In this document: positions 33,630 through 44,459 of the stretch, one piece after another
Layout: each line of letters opens with the position of its first letter
Position numbering within the stretch: the stretch's first letter is position 1
NCBI GenBank assembly: GCA_025617745.1
Contig: CM046863.1
Span: forward strand, 12,344,273-12,408,272
From: Heliocidaris erythrogramma
Taxonomy: Eukaryota > Echinodermata > Echinoidea > Camarodonta > Echinometridae
Direction: 5' to 3'
DNA length: 64,000 nt
Made by a program: the position numbers and the translations under genes
The notes under the pieces: model-generated
What the model was told of the DNA's origin: nothing
What the model saw: the letters and a program-made list of their open reading frames with translations, nothing else
Database searches by the model: none

Positions 33630-35300
33630 AAGTCTTACTATACCTCTTGTATTGTTAGGAATACGCAATGCAATTAAGACGGACATTGGATGTACGGCAG
33701 CTGAGTTGGTTTATGGAACAAGCATGAAATTACCTGCACAATTTGTTTTACCAGCGAAGCCTGAAACCGACATCGATCCAGCCAACTACGTGCAAAGACT
33801 TAAGCGGTTAATGTCGCAAGTCCACCCCACCCCCACTCGCAAACAACAATCTACCTCCCATGTGAACTCTGATTTGTATACAACGAGTCACGTGTTTATT
33901 CGGCAAGACGCTGTTAGGAAACCACTACAGCCACCGTACAAAGGACCTTTTCCAGTACTTAAAGGAGAACTAACCTCAAACAATAAAGACGATAGTGTTC
34001 AAAGGTGTTATTTATTCCTACTTGTTAGACTATATGGCTTCGCGTCAAAATATACGAGATCGATACGAATCAAGATTTTCTGAGCAAAATTTATCATCTG
34101 CTAGCAATATGTATCGTCTGCTAGCAGCACATGGGGGCTGCCATTTTTTTATGTGTACAAGAAAATTTTCTTAATCCAAATGCCGAATTGCCTTTTTCAA
34201 AATTAAAAATCCAAATGAGATTAAAAATATAGAATAGATATGTCAATTTATTTTTAAACTGAAGATTTCCTTATATATTTCTGTTGAAAATCGATATTCG
34301 CATAATAGAAAATCTATTTTCTCGATACTGGACGTATGGGACGGAGCAAATTAATTCAAATTTTATGGATGCTTCTTCCGATCTATAGCGGAAAAATATG
34401 CATTCACCTGCTTTCGGATAATGGACTTGAAAAGTCAGAATGCATGCTGCATATATTATGTTCTGCTCTCTTTGGCAAACCCAAGAAAATAGACTTTTGT
34501 TAAGCAAAACCAGACAATTTAAAAGTATCATTATAAAGATTTAATTTTTATAATACATGTAAACACCCACTTTATATTTTTCGTCACATATGGGATTTTA
34601 GGTAATGAAGAAAATCAATTTAGGTTTTGGATTCAAAATATCTTCCTGACTGGAACATTTCTCAATGGTTCATGTACAACTCCAAATCAGCAAGAAAATG
34701 GCAGCCCCCATGTAAATGGGTAGGAGACGATACCGGGTGTTGGAATATCTTTATTTATACCCTTTTCTGATATCTTATTAGAAAATGATTTAGGCCAATA
34801 AGTAGGAATATATTACACCTTCCAATATAAGTAAATTTGTAATCAGGGGTTAATTCTCCTTTAAGCGCACTGATAAGTTCTTTTCCATTGATGTTGATGG
34901 TAAACATGAAAATATTAGTGTGGATCGTCTTAAACCAGCTTTTATGGAAAGTGATGGTGTAATCCCTACAGCTGTGACGGATCAAACGCCAGTTCGTGTA
35001 GTTTCATCTCCACCTCCACCACGGGGCTTTCTTCATCACAACCAACGCCTACTCCCGTGGTTACCGACCCAGAACCTCGCAAGACTCGCTCCGGGCGTCA
35101 TGTTAGGTGGCCTGCACGATACGTGGACGTTTATGAATATGGATGAAGAAACTTATACATATTTTTGGATCCAGCTTTTCAAGTGCATAGGACGCTTTAA
35201 TAATGTGATTATACATTTCGTGTGAACAATATTCAACTTTGTTAACGTTCTTCATCGATCGCAGCTAACTCATTTTCCCAGCGATCTGGAGGGGGACTAA
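33630..35300 (+). pseudogene. pol: CsRn1-type pol 3' end and polypurine tract (fossil)
   Basis: Gypsy sequence resumes with PLVLLGIRNAIKTDIGCTAA then ELVYGTSMKLPAQFV and PPYKGPFPVL (integrase C-terminal part), interrupted by a TTAA element at 33963-34860. It then reads VDRLKPAFME before the purine-rich GGAGGGGGACTAA next to the 3' LTR at 35301. Part of a broken element. Confidence 0.8.
33963..34860. mobile_element. TTAA-flanked inverted-repeat element, copy 2
   Basis: TTAA at 33959-33962 and 34861-34864 flank AGGAGAAC / GTTAATTCTCCT-type ends. It is inserted in the 3' part of the Gypsy pol region, so it is younger than that element. Its outer segments match copy 1 (5335-6307) in reverse orientation; the central segment is different. 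There is no long ORF. Confidence 0.85.
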
Positions 35301-36050
35301 TGTAGTGACATAAACTTTTCCGTACCATATTGATTGGTATTGTTTATTTTCTACCAAACTTATTCATTGTTGTCACGAACGCTCGCGTGCCAGCCGCATT
35401 TCCTTATGGGTTACTCATTGTAAATAACATTCCGTATTTGATGCCGTCCGGCAGGTTGCGTCGATTAGTAAATTTCACGCATTCCAGTATGTCTAGCGAT
35501 CAGTGTGTCGCCAATTAGCCAATCAAGTGTTTTGGCGAGTCAGATGGCCGATTTGTTATCCAATCAAATCATTAGTTCTCTTATCGTCTTCGGGAAGAAG
35601 ACGCATCGATATTTTCTTCTTTACTTCACCATGTGATTTTGTTCTGGCAAGATCCTACGTATTTGGAGAAGTCGGCAGCAAGCAACCTTTTTCGTTATCG
35701 GACTTATGACTTTGGATTTATTTACTTCACGCGAATAGCGGACTTTAATTTTTGGAAATCATTATCGCGGAAACTCACGCATGTTTTTTCTTCGTTTACA
35801 TTTCGGGATTTGTGCAATAACTTTGGACAACCTTCGCGGTTACTTTTTTCTACGTCGTGTGTATTATTACAAGTTGCGATATCGCCGCGGACACCAGCGA
35901 CCGCTCAGCAGTTACTCCCCCGTGACTTCCGCGGTTCATCATAGCACAGTCTGCACTTCCGCATTCTCATCGTGAACAGTATCTACACGTCGTAGCATAG
36001 CATCGGTAAGTAGTAGTAACTACATTAACGGAGTTTTCAGTTACTCTACA
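35301..36050 (+). repeat. 3' LTR of CsRn1-type element
   Basis: 750-bp partner of 10780-11506; most of the length difference is one small indel near 35.67 kb. It is followed by the duplicated GTAC. Confidence 0.9.
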
Positions 36051-36755
36051 GTACCAACCTTTTTGTAGGGCTTTCGGGCCTTCTACGTACTTCAGTTCTT
36101 CAGTTCTTCATTTAGCATGGTCCGTACATTTAATTCTTAATCTCCAGTAGCACTGATAGTATATTCTGTAAACTTTAAGTGCTAAAATGTTTTCAGTTTA
36201 TAAGTTGTAGTCGTTACTGTTAGGGTAACGCAGATTTGTATGTGTGGAACATGTGTATACGCATCTGGTAGATTGTGTAGGACCAGTATTACCGACCGTA
36301 CAACGGTAGTGTGAGGTAAATTAATTTTATGTGATAGAGAATAATTGAGATAATAGCCCTCAATTGTTGTGTGACATTATAGAAGGGTCTACATGTATTT
36401 GAATATAAAAATTCTTTGTCAATTATGATATGCATGTATAGATTGGAATAAGGAGTGTAGTATTAATGTATAAATTAAGTTGTCTGCTGACCGCTGAGGA
36501 CGCACACACAAGCAACACGCTTGATTGCACTCACACCGATCCACACAACCGAACCGAACCTGCATACAACTCGACTCACACATTCATTCGACAGGACATC
36601 GTGCATGCAACATACTATAGTACTAGTAGTCTGACTCTGGCTGGTCTCGCGTTCTGGGCGTATTATTGTGATAACGGATACAGGTTAGTGGCTTAGTGAA
36701 TATTGTATGCTGTGTTGGTGAAGTGGTGTGTTTATATGCGTGCGAATACAATAAA
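36051..36755 (+). mobile_element. Probable LTR of a mag/SURL-like relic
   Basis: The stretch runs up to GAATACAATAAA and is followed at once by TGGCGACGAGGA (36756-36767), the complement of the tRNA-Ser 3' end that mag-lineage Ty3/Gypsy elements use as primer. The matching second LTR is not in the window, so identification rests on the primer site and the leader after it. Its left part may lie at about 10.5-10.8 kb, before the CsRn1 insertion. Fossil; age not datable without the second LTR. Confidence 0.5.
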
Positions 36756-36773
36756 TGGCGACGAGGAAAACTG
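36756..36773 (+). promoter_or_regulatory. tRNA-Ser-type primer binding site
   Basis: TGGCGACGAGGA matches the complement of a common tRNA-Ser 3' end over the first 12 bases and then diverges. Confidence 0.55.
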
Positions 36774-38351
36774 GTTTTTGAGTGATATTGTGTAAGTTGT
36801 TTGAGTTTTATTTCGTCGAGTGCGTGCGTGTTTGAATTGGCGCCGGAAAAAAAAAACCACGCCCAAATCGGCGACGCCATTTTGAGATTTATGTATGATC
36901 GTTTTGTGGAGTGTTTTATTTAGTGTTTCGGATTGAATTTATATGAAAAAAGAGGGTTAGTAATTATTTTTCGAATATAAAGAATTTATTTTGATAAGTT
37001 CAACAGTGTTTTTGGACGAAAATCTTTGAATATTTTTTGGATTGTGCCGTGTTTTTTGCCGACTTACGTCCGGCAAGCACTGGCATCGTTTACTCATTTA
37101 CATATTTTCGCGTGGTGACTTTAAAGTAGAGTAGGTCTTTGTAGCCTGGATTTATTTGGTTAATTGTCGGAAAGTGATTTTTGGTCGTGATTTGTTGAAT
37201 ATTTTTTTTGCCGTGGGTACGTGATCTGTGGTGCATATCACTCATAGGTACACGCCATTGCCGACTGTGTAGTAACGCAGCCAACACACATCCCATACCT
37301 AAACTGCATCACTGTGCATTTTTGGCTATATTTAATTGAATATAATATATTACAGTTTACTTATATCCAAAGAATTATATTGAATAAGAGATGATTAAAA
37401 CTTACCAGGTTGTTTTGTGACCTTTGAAGAGGGTTTCCTGAAATTTTGGGTCCTTTTTGTCGATAACTGCTATCGAGACTGTCCCGTCAGCATCCAGTTT
37501 GTATTTTTCACGATTATGATGAAGGGAGCCCTCAGCGCTCGTAGTAGTACCGGCGCGATGGGTTCGTCGATCTCCTACGAAGACCTGAAAGGGCCAAACT
37601 GACGACGTAAAAAAAGAAAAAATATTACGTACGTACGTAATAATTACTACGTACGTACGTAATATTTTTTATTTTTTTTACGTCGTCAGTTTGGCCCTTC
37701 CAGGTCTTCGTAGAATAGCTTGTGTGCGTAACATTCTGCGTACGTATCAACGGTGCGTAACCATGTAGAGCGGCCTCACTAGTGCGCAACATATTGAGAG
37801 CAATCGTGATCCGTATGCAGGTGTGGGTAACAAGTTCCAAAAAGAGAGCTGTAAATGTAAGTTTTTATAACTTTCTACATTTTGTATCTTAACGAACTGA
37901 TAACTTAAACTCTAAAGAATGATACTTAAGTATTAGTTTGCCCACAAAAACATCCATTTGAAACAAAATTACATCTGTATCCCCAATACCCAGTATACAC
38001 ACATGTATATGATTCTAATGGTCAATATGACCATTGCTTGCTGATGTGGTGCATATGGTTGTATTTTTTGAGCGTTGTTTCTGAGAACGAGTAATTCTCT
38101 CTCTCGAAGAAATAAAGAAAAAGAGAGAATGTGGTAAGATTGTGTGTAGTGTTATTTTTGCAATCATATAGCGTGACCGAGGATTGTTGCTGCTGCTGCT
38201 GAATTTTGAAATTTGTAGAGATAATTTTTGCTGCTGCTGCTGTTGAATTTTGCAATTTTGGAAATATTTTTGGTTGGAATTTTGACATGACATTGTAAGG
38301 ATAATACTTTGTGTTTTTTGGCTGCTGCTGCTGCCGTTGATGTGATATTAT
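36774..38351. other. Leader-like non-coding stretch with CTG clusters and a palindrome
   Basis: There is no supported ORF. It holds a near-perfect 140-bp palindrome (37575-37714) and three short (CTG)n clusters at about 38187-38201, 38228-38243 and 38320-38335. It is probably the untranslated leader of the mag-like relic plus inserted small repeats. Confidence 0.4.
37575..37714. repeat. Near-perfect 140-bp palindrome
   Basis: The left arm starts CTACGAAGACCTGAAAGGGC and the right arm ends GCCCTTCCAGGTCTTCGTAG. The arms include GACGACGTAAAA / TTTTACGTCGTC and ACGT repeats around a short AT centre. It could form a hairpin of about 65 bp; it is probably a short inverted-repeat transposon or its collapsed remnant. 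Confidence 0.8.
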
Positions 38352-40249
38352 CCCGGTAGAGCCACTCAATGTGACTTGGGGACCGCATGACCGTTACCAA
38401 AATCGCGGATATAGGGGTAAATTTCAAGGAACGTCCGCGGACAGAATATTCCTCGAAATATAGAAAATAGGGGTGCGCAGGTGTCCTCGAAATTGATAAA
38501 ATAGGGGTCAGGAAAAGGGAAGAAAACCCGAGGCATGAAGAAAAATTCCGGAGCCGAGTCGCTAGCTGCGGGCCTGCCGGGGAGGGCGCGTTCATCGTTG
38601 AGAAAAAAATCCCCGTACTGCCGTCACTCAGCAAGATGGCGGACGTGAAGGTAATAACACTGTTATTGGGCTCGATCGCTCGCTGCACGCTGATTAGCCA
38701 TAGCATAGGCAACATATGACGCCACTGACAGCTCGCCAGCGCCATCTTGTTTCCCTCAAAACAATTCCGGAATGTCGCCGCTGTAAACATTTGACAAAGT
38801 TTGAAGGACTATTTTACTCATATAATCATCATATGCCCTTCAAAGATGAAGTGGGAAGATGCACGAATCGTGATGTTCGTGAAAGTCGTGTGAAAGGACT
38901 TATGTTTCACAGTGATCACACTTCACAGGTATGAATAGTTCAACTTACACTAACACTAACAGTAACACTACAGTCCCATTCATACGCTTTCATGTTAGTT
39001 GATGGGTGTATGGGTATGAGGCACTCATAGGCCCTTGCCTAGATGTGGGACTGTGTCCAGCATTCACTGTTGCAGCAGTCAAAAGCAGACAACAAAATTG
39101 CTCTAAACAAGATTTAAATTTGCTAGATTACCTGATTCAGGGACTCTTCAACTCTTACTTTGGAACAAATGTAAGGTCAAGATTCAGACTTGAAAGTGAA
39201 ATTTTAAATAATTATTTTCCTCTCCTGTATGAATGATCTAGCCTGGAAAAGGGCCTGCTGATACACACAAAAGCTATTGAAGCCTATTCACCCGTAAAAG
39301 CTAGTCTGGAGTACAAGGTTATCTTCAGATAAGCTTGTACATGTAGTGCTTATACATACAAGCTTATCTGAAGATAACCTTGTTCTCCAGACTAGCTTTT
39401 ATAGGTGAATAGGCTTCAATAGCTTTTGTGTGTACTATCAGCGGGCCTTTTTTCCAGTATCATACATCATGAGTCAGGAGAAGAAAATAATTATTTACAA
39501 TTTTATTTTCAATTCTGAATCCCCAAATTTGTGGCACAGTAAGACTAGTTGAAGAGTCCATGAATCAGGTAATCTAGCAAATTAAAGATGATCAAATCTT
39601 GCTTAGAGCAATTTTGTTGTCTGTTTGTGACCGCTGCAACAGTGAATGTTGGATACAGTCCCACATAGGCAAGGGCCCACCCATAGGCCATCTCGTGTAT
39701 GAATGATCTAGACTGGAAATAGGCACGCTGATACACACGAAAGCTGTTGAAGCCTATTCACCCATAAAAGCTAGTCTGGAGTACAAGGTTATCTTCAGAT
39801 AAGCTTGTAGTACATGTATAAGTCGGTATGAGGTTATTTAACCTCTCCTATTTGTGAGTGGTCAGACATAGCGGTTATTTCAAATAACCATAATTATGGT
39901 CCATAGAGTTCAGTGGTTTTCCCCACGAGTTTATATGAACTATTGCCGAAATATTCTTAAATGAATGACACATTAAAAAATGCATTTTCCTTATATTAAT
40001 TGTGTGTGAACTTGTAATTTGAGGAATCTGGTCTTGGACACCTATCATGTTAATGAAAGAAGGGCATAAATGTCTTGTCCTTGAAATATGGTGAAATAGG
40101 GGAAAGTTTCCGAAAGGGTCCTTAGAATCTTAAAAATAGGGGTATTTCAAAGTACCATTTTGTCCTTGTTTTGACTGCAAAAGGGGGTTATTTGCATTTT
40201 TGGTAACGGTCATACGCGTCCCCCTCTGCGGGGGAGTGGCTCCACCGGG
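38352..40249. mobile_element. DNA transposon with 8-bp target duplication (1.9 kb)
   Basis: The terminal repeats begin CCCGGTAGAGCCACTC (left) and CCCGGTGGAGCCACTC (right, reverse complement). After a variable middle both continue ATGACCGTTACCAAAA, about 50-55 bases in all. An exact 8-bp duplication GATATTAT flanks the element (38344-38351, 40250-40257). Subterminal motifs AATAGGGG recur at both ends. The 8-bp site fits hAT- or P-type transposases, but no transposase ORF is visible, so it is non-autonomous or degraded. It interrupts the mag-like leader. Confidence 0.85.
39017..39695. repeat. Long inverted repeat (arms about 325-340 bp)
   Basis: The left arm (39017-39339) and right arm (39357-39695) are reverse complements with scattered mismatches; the inner 40 bases, around GTTATCTTCAGATAAGCTTG, are nearly perfect. 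The loop is only 17 bases. A third, direct copy of the inner 110 bases follows at about 39700-39812. The structure lies inside the 1.9-kb DNA transposon. Confidence 0.8.
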
Positions 40250-40599
40250 GATATTATTACTGTAGTTTGTAATTAACGGTTGCAGATATTGTATAAAGCT
40301 GCTGCTGCTGATATTTTGATATAGATTATTGTTAGTGTAATTTAGATTTTAACTGCTAATAAAATATTAGTGGCATTTCGTTTATTTTTACTGACTACAA
40401 ATAAGTCTTTGAGTCAGATATAATAATATTTGGGATTAAATCTATTCATTTTCTGTTTCAGTTTTTGGAGTCAAGGGCGGATTCCAAAAAATAGAAATTA
40501 ATTTTGATTTTTGTCGGAAAGTCACCGAAGCATATTTTCAATTGAAAATATTGTGCTGCTTTAGTTTTTGATATTGATATTGCGCATTTCACGCCCAAT

Positions 40600-40770
40600 A
40601 TGGCTTCAGGGTTGACGAGAATTAAAATTAATTCTTGCACTCACGAGGAGCTAACGAAGCTTCCAGGCATTGGTAAAGTGACGGCCGATCGTATCATCGA
40701 AGTAAGAGAGGCCGTCGATATCACTCCCGATATCTTCATGTCGATTCCTAACATTAAAGGCATTGAGTAA
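40600..40770 (+). CDS. 56-residue helix-hairpin-helix ORF
   Basis: ATG at 40600 to TAA. It reads INSCTHEELTKLPGIGKVTA then DRIIEVREAV, the classic helix-hairpin-helix DNA-binding pattern with LPGIGKVTA as the hairpin, followed by a partial second unit (FMSIPNIKGIE). HhH pairs like this occur in DNA-repair and competence proteins and, as far as I know, at the N-terminus of Gag-like proteins of some marine-invertebrate LTR elements. Its place downstream of the mag-type primer site favours the latter. It could also be a host micro-ORF. No further in-frame coding follows. Confidence 0.55.
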   Translation: MASGLTRIKINSCTHEELTKLPGIGKVTADRIIEVREAVDITPDIFMSIPNIKGIE

Positions 40771-41131
40771 CTTTGTTGGAGATCAGAAAAAAAAAATCTG
40801 AATTAGCTCATGCTGCAATAATAATTAGAAACCTTTAGGTCAGTCGGGAATCGTATGACTTTTACAGGTCAATTGCTGATTTCATTATCAAGATATTTAT
40901 GATTTAAAATCGAAATTTTATAAGCGTATGGCATGACGCTTATAACTTGTGACGGTCGGCCTACCTCCCTCTTTCGGCAAATGCACAGCGTAACGTCTAT
41001 TTACATTGGCCTGCCGCTGTGGGGTGTAATGCTGACAGGGCTTGCAATACCAAGGATTGATAACTCGGCAATACTATCGCGCGCGAGAGAAAGCTTGAGC
41101 GCTGGAGCTCATCCCGTGGGCCGGCAAGGGC

Positions 41132-41328
41132 CTAGCCTAGCCTGTCGATCGCCTGGCCTGGCCGGCGGTCGCTGGGGTAGTCGCGACATCGTGTGTGAGG
41201 AGAATTACCAAATTTTGATTATTGCATCTAGCCTAGCCTGTCGATCGCCTGGCCTGGCCTGGCCGGCGGTCGCTGGGGTAGTCGCGACATTGTGTGTGAG
41301 GAGAATTACCAAATTTTGATTATTGCAT
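41132..41328. repeat. Tandem duplication of a 96-101 bp unit
   Basis: Copy 1 is 41132-41227 and copy 2 is 41228-41328. Both start CTAGCCTAGCCTGTCGATCG and end TTTTGATTATTGCAT. They differ by one extra CCTGG and about one base, so the duplication is very recent. Confidence 0.9.
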
Positions 41329-41444
41329 GGTAATCCTACATACATGAATAACAAATGTTTTTGCCCGACAAGAAAGAAAGAGAAAGAGGAAACAAATGAA
41401 AAGGGGAAGGGGAGGTCGCACATTTTGAAACATGGACGAAACCC

Positions 41445-41622
41445 GGGGGGGGGGGGGGGGGGTACTCACGTATATTGGGTATACGGGGACGTGCCGCTGG
41501 GAAGGGTGACTTTTTGAAGAAAGATCCTTAGACATGGGTCCCCTTTTCATTAAAAATCCTTAGACATGGGTCCCATTTCCCCAAAAAAATCCTTAGACAT
41601 GGGTCCCATTTTCCCCCAAAAA
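41445..41622. repeat. Poly-G run and 33-bp triplicate
   Basis: Eighteen G at 41445-41462, then three tandem copies beginning ATCCTTAGACATGGGTCCC at about 41524, 41556 and 41589. Confidence 0.85.
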
Positions 41623-43383
41623 ATGTTGTCCCTACCTGGTAAATTTTCTCAAAATGAAATAAACTGAAATCGAAAGTCCATACCAGTAATATATTCAACG
41701 CCAGCAGTCCGGGCCGAACGTTGACCCAGCCCCCTACCCTCATAGGCCTACACCTGATTTGCCAAGTCATCTGGCTAAGGAGTGTAAGCTTCTTGCTCTG
41801 ACTGGGGAGGTGGAAGAGAGATCTCTCTTCTACCTCCCTGCTCTGACCAAGGAGTTATGACAGAACTCCTTGCTCTTTACATATAGCCCACACTTGTGAA
41901 ATTTGTATTGCTGCTCTCCGTGGTTCACTTCGGCTTCATAAATATTCTTTTCACCAGGTAGCTGCAGAATGCTCTTTTTCAAAGACAGTTTAGACTGGGC
42001 ATGGACATCAATTTCTGTCAGCAAACGCCTCGCCCTCCCCTCTTTCTCTCTCCGTCTCTCTCTCTACATACACATCCTTACTCTAACACGTTCACAAGCT
42101 TCCATCTAATCACGATATTGGTTTCAGGCAAGGAGTTATCAAGTGTTTTTAGTTATAAATTTGGTTTAGTAAATAAATACACATAGATGCAGAATACATG
42201 AAATGAAGAATAAAATTAATGCAAGAAGGTAGGCCTACCCATGCACTTATCTAGGGGAGGGGGGTGTCCAAACACCCCCTTTGACAAAAGGGGCATTTTT
42301 AGGTGGTCGAACACCCCCTTTTTGTGTTATTGTAAGTCGGCACACGCCTTTTTGATGTTAAAAACGCCGCCTTAGAATTCCTGTTAACATTTTTTTTTAA
42401 ACACATATTGGATAATTTGAAAGTAACCCCCACATAATGTTACTTTTTTTCTTTTTGTTTGGCTTGTCAGAGATTTTTTGGAGTAAAAAGACCCCCAAAA
42501 TACTGATATATACACCCACCCCCCCCCCCCTTTAACAAATCCTGGGTACGGCACTTGGCCTACTAATATTTCAAAATTCACTTTGGGATTGTGTTCACTC
42601 TTCACTATTCTCCCTCTCTCTCATTATCTCCATCGCTGCATTCTCCCTCATCCTCTTCTCATGATTTGTTTCTTCATCCTTTCCTTCCTTTCTCTCAATG
42701 GCTTGTTTTTACCGTTTTTTTTGCACCTCTCCATTTTCTCCTCTCTTATTCCCTCTCCTTTCTGACCCTTCACAAGAAAAGGAAGTTCAAATTAAAGGAA
42801 AAAGTTCATTTTTTGTTTCAATAAGGGTATATTCAAATTACAATACAACAGAAATTACAGACTAACTGGTTCGGACCATTATGTGGCTCTGTATTATTGG
42901 TAAGGGTAGGGATTTTTCAAGAAGGATATTATCAGTGGCAAAGGATCAACATTTTAAACAATATATCTGGACTTAATATTTCTTGGCAGCAACAAGTGCT
43001 GAAGACAACATGCAAGTTGTCTTTAACACTTTTCCTAAAGATTCAGGAAAGGGGGGGGGGCACAAGTTACACCCACTCATCCTATTACCACCATCACACC
43101 ACCAAACCGACCAGTTCTTTGCCATTCAGGGTAATTTTGTTCTGGGTTTTGTGTCGGTCTTATTAGTGTGATTGAGGTATTAGGAAGATGGACAAGGAAA
43201 AAAGCCATCAATTGATAAATGTTTAAAAAAAAATTAAAAAAAAGAGGCAAATTTCATTTTCTCTACATGTACAGGAATTCATTGCTACTGAATTGCCATT
43301 CACAATAATAAAATTCCATTTCTACTCTATAAAAAAGAGTCACAGCAAAATTGAATTAAGTTTAAATCACATTTTGATGGAGA
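41623..43383. other. Gene-poor stretch
   Basis: C-rich and poly-pyrimidine tracts (for example 42260-42330, 42518-42530, 42590-42770) and AT-rich DNA. No exon with consistent splice sites, no LINE protein and no RNA gene was recognised. Confidence 0.35.
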
Positions 43384-44333
43384 ACAAGAGCCCCAGGGGG
43401 GATGAAGCTCACCTGACGTGGATCAATTCACATCTGGTGCAGGGGCCCCTATAAGGCCACCCAGAAAAATTTCATGAACAACTTTCATTCTTCATGTATA
43501 GAGGTATCTCTATACACAATACCAAGTCTGAGCTTCCTACCAAGTTCGGTTAAATTCCAATCATTGGTTTTGGAGAAGAAGCTGAAAATGTAAAAAGTTT
43601 ATGGATGGCGGACAACTTGCCCCAGCTCCCCCCCCCCTCCAGTATGTTACCCCCACAGACCCCCTATAGGGCCACCCAGAAAAAAAATCATGAACAACTT
43701 TTCATTTTCGTCTATAGAGGTATCTCCATACACAATACCAAGTCTGAGCTATTCCTGATTCTGGAGAAGAAGATGTTTGAAATTTACATAGCTTTTACAC
43801 TTGGGGGCCCTCCCCCTGGGCCCCCCTGGGGGCCACATGTACCAATTTAGCAATTTTGGATCCCCTACCCCTAAGGATGATTCCTACCAAGTTTGGTTGA
43901 ATTCCGATCGTGTGTTTTGGAGAAGAAGATCAGAATGTACATTTTGCCTGGCAGCGCCCCCCCCCCCCCTCTCCAGTATGTTACCCCACAGGGCCCCTAT
44001 AGGGCCACTCAGAGAAAATTCATGAACAACATTCATTCTTCATCTATAGAGGTATCTCCATACACAATACCAAGTCTGAGCTATGCCTGGTTCTGGAGAA
44101 GATGATGTTTGAAATTTACATAGCTTTTACAATCAGGGGCTCTCCCCCAGGGTAGCAACTTTGGGTCCCCTAACCCTAAGGATGATTCCTACCAAGTTTG
44201 GTTGAATTCCGATCATGTGTTTTGGAGAAGAACATGAAAATGTAAAAAGTTAACGGACGACGCACGACGGACGACGGATAAATTTCCATCGCAATAGCTC
44301 ACTAAAGCCTTAGGCTCAGGTGAGCTAACAAGA
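43384..44333. repeat. Inverted-end element with three internal tandem units
   Basis: The ends carry AGCTCACCTGA (43408-43418) and TCAGGTGAGCT (about 44319-44329). Between them three diverged units of about 220-310 bases repeat the phrases TAGAGGTATCTCCATACACA, CCAAGTCTGAGCT and CCAAGTTTGGTTGAATTCC. A GACGGACGACGGA-like run stands near the right end. Similar repeats are widespread in marine-invertebrate genomes; this is a non-autonomous repeat with no ORF. Confidence 0.65.
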
Positions 44334-44459
44334 AAAGTCCAGGCCGGTCCACTCTTTGATATCGTCTTCCCATCTTTTCTTCTGTCTTCCTCTTTTTCTT
44401 CCACCTTTCACTGTGCCTTGCAGGATGGTTTTTGCAAGACCCGAAGAATGTGAAACATG

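Larger units (their letters stand above)
10780..36050 (+). mobile_element. CsRn1-type Ty3/Gypsy LTR retrotransposon, split by nested elements
   Basis: The LTRs are at 10780-11506 and 35301-36050, both starting TGTAGT and ending TCTACA. The 4-bp duplication GTAC flanks the whole (10776-10779 and 36051-36054). The primer site at 11508-11524 is the complement of the tRNA-Trp 3' end. Gag resembles the CsRn1 clade, and a CsRn1-like CHCC nucleocapsid motif lies near the gag/pol junction. The element's own DNA is 10780-15037, 33630-33962 and 34861-36050; the rest is a LINE with its own insertions and a TTAA element. The LTR copies differ by only a few substitutions and a few small indels, so the insertion is young. 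It is a fossil: besides the insertions the coding part shows about one or two breaks. Confidence 0.9.

Noticed and set aside
38164-38790. 208-codon minus-strand frame as a gene
   Set aside because: It crosses the left end of the DNA transposon and the CTG clusters, contains Ala runs read from CTG repeats, and resembles no family.
38634-38934. Kozak-like ATGGCGGACGTGAAG with donor, and a following frame at 38716-38934, as a captured host exon
   Set aside because: The pieces do not join in phase and no homology was recognised.
42583-42824. Small Ser/Leu/Pro-rich frames
   Set aside because: They are translations of a pyrimidine-rich CTCTCT/TTCCTT tract.
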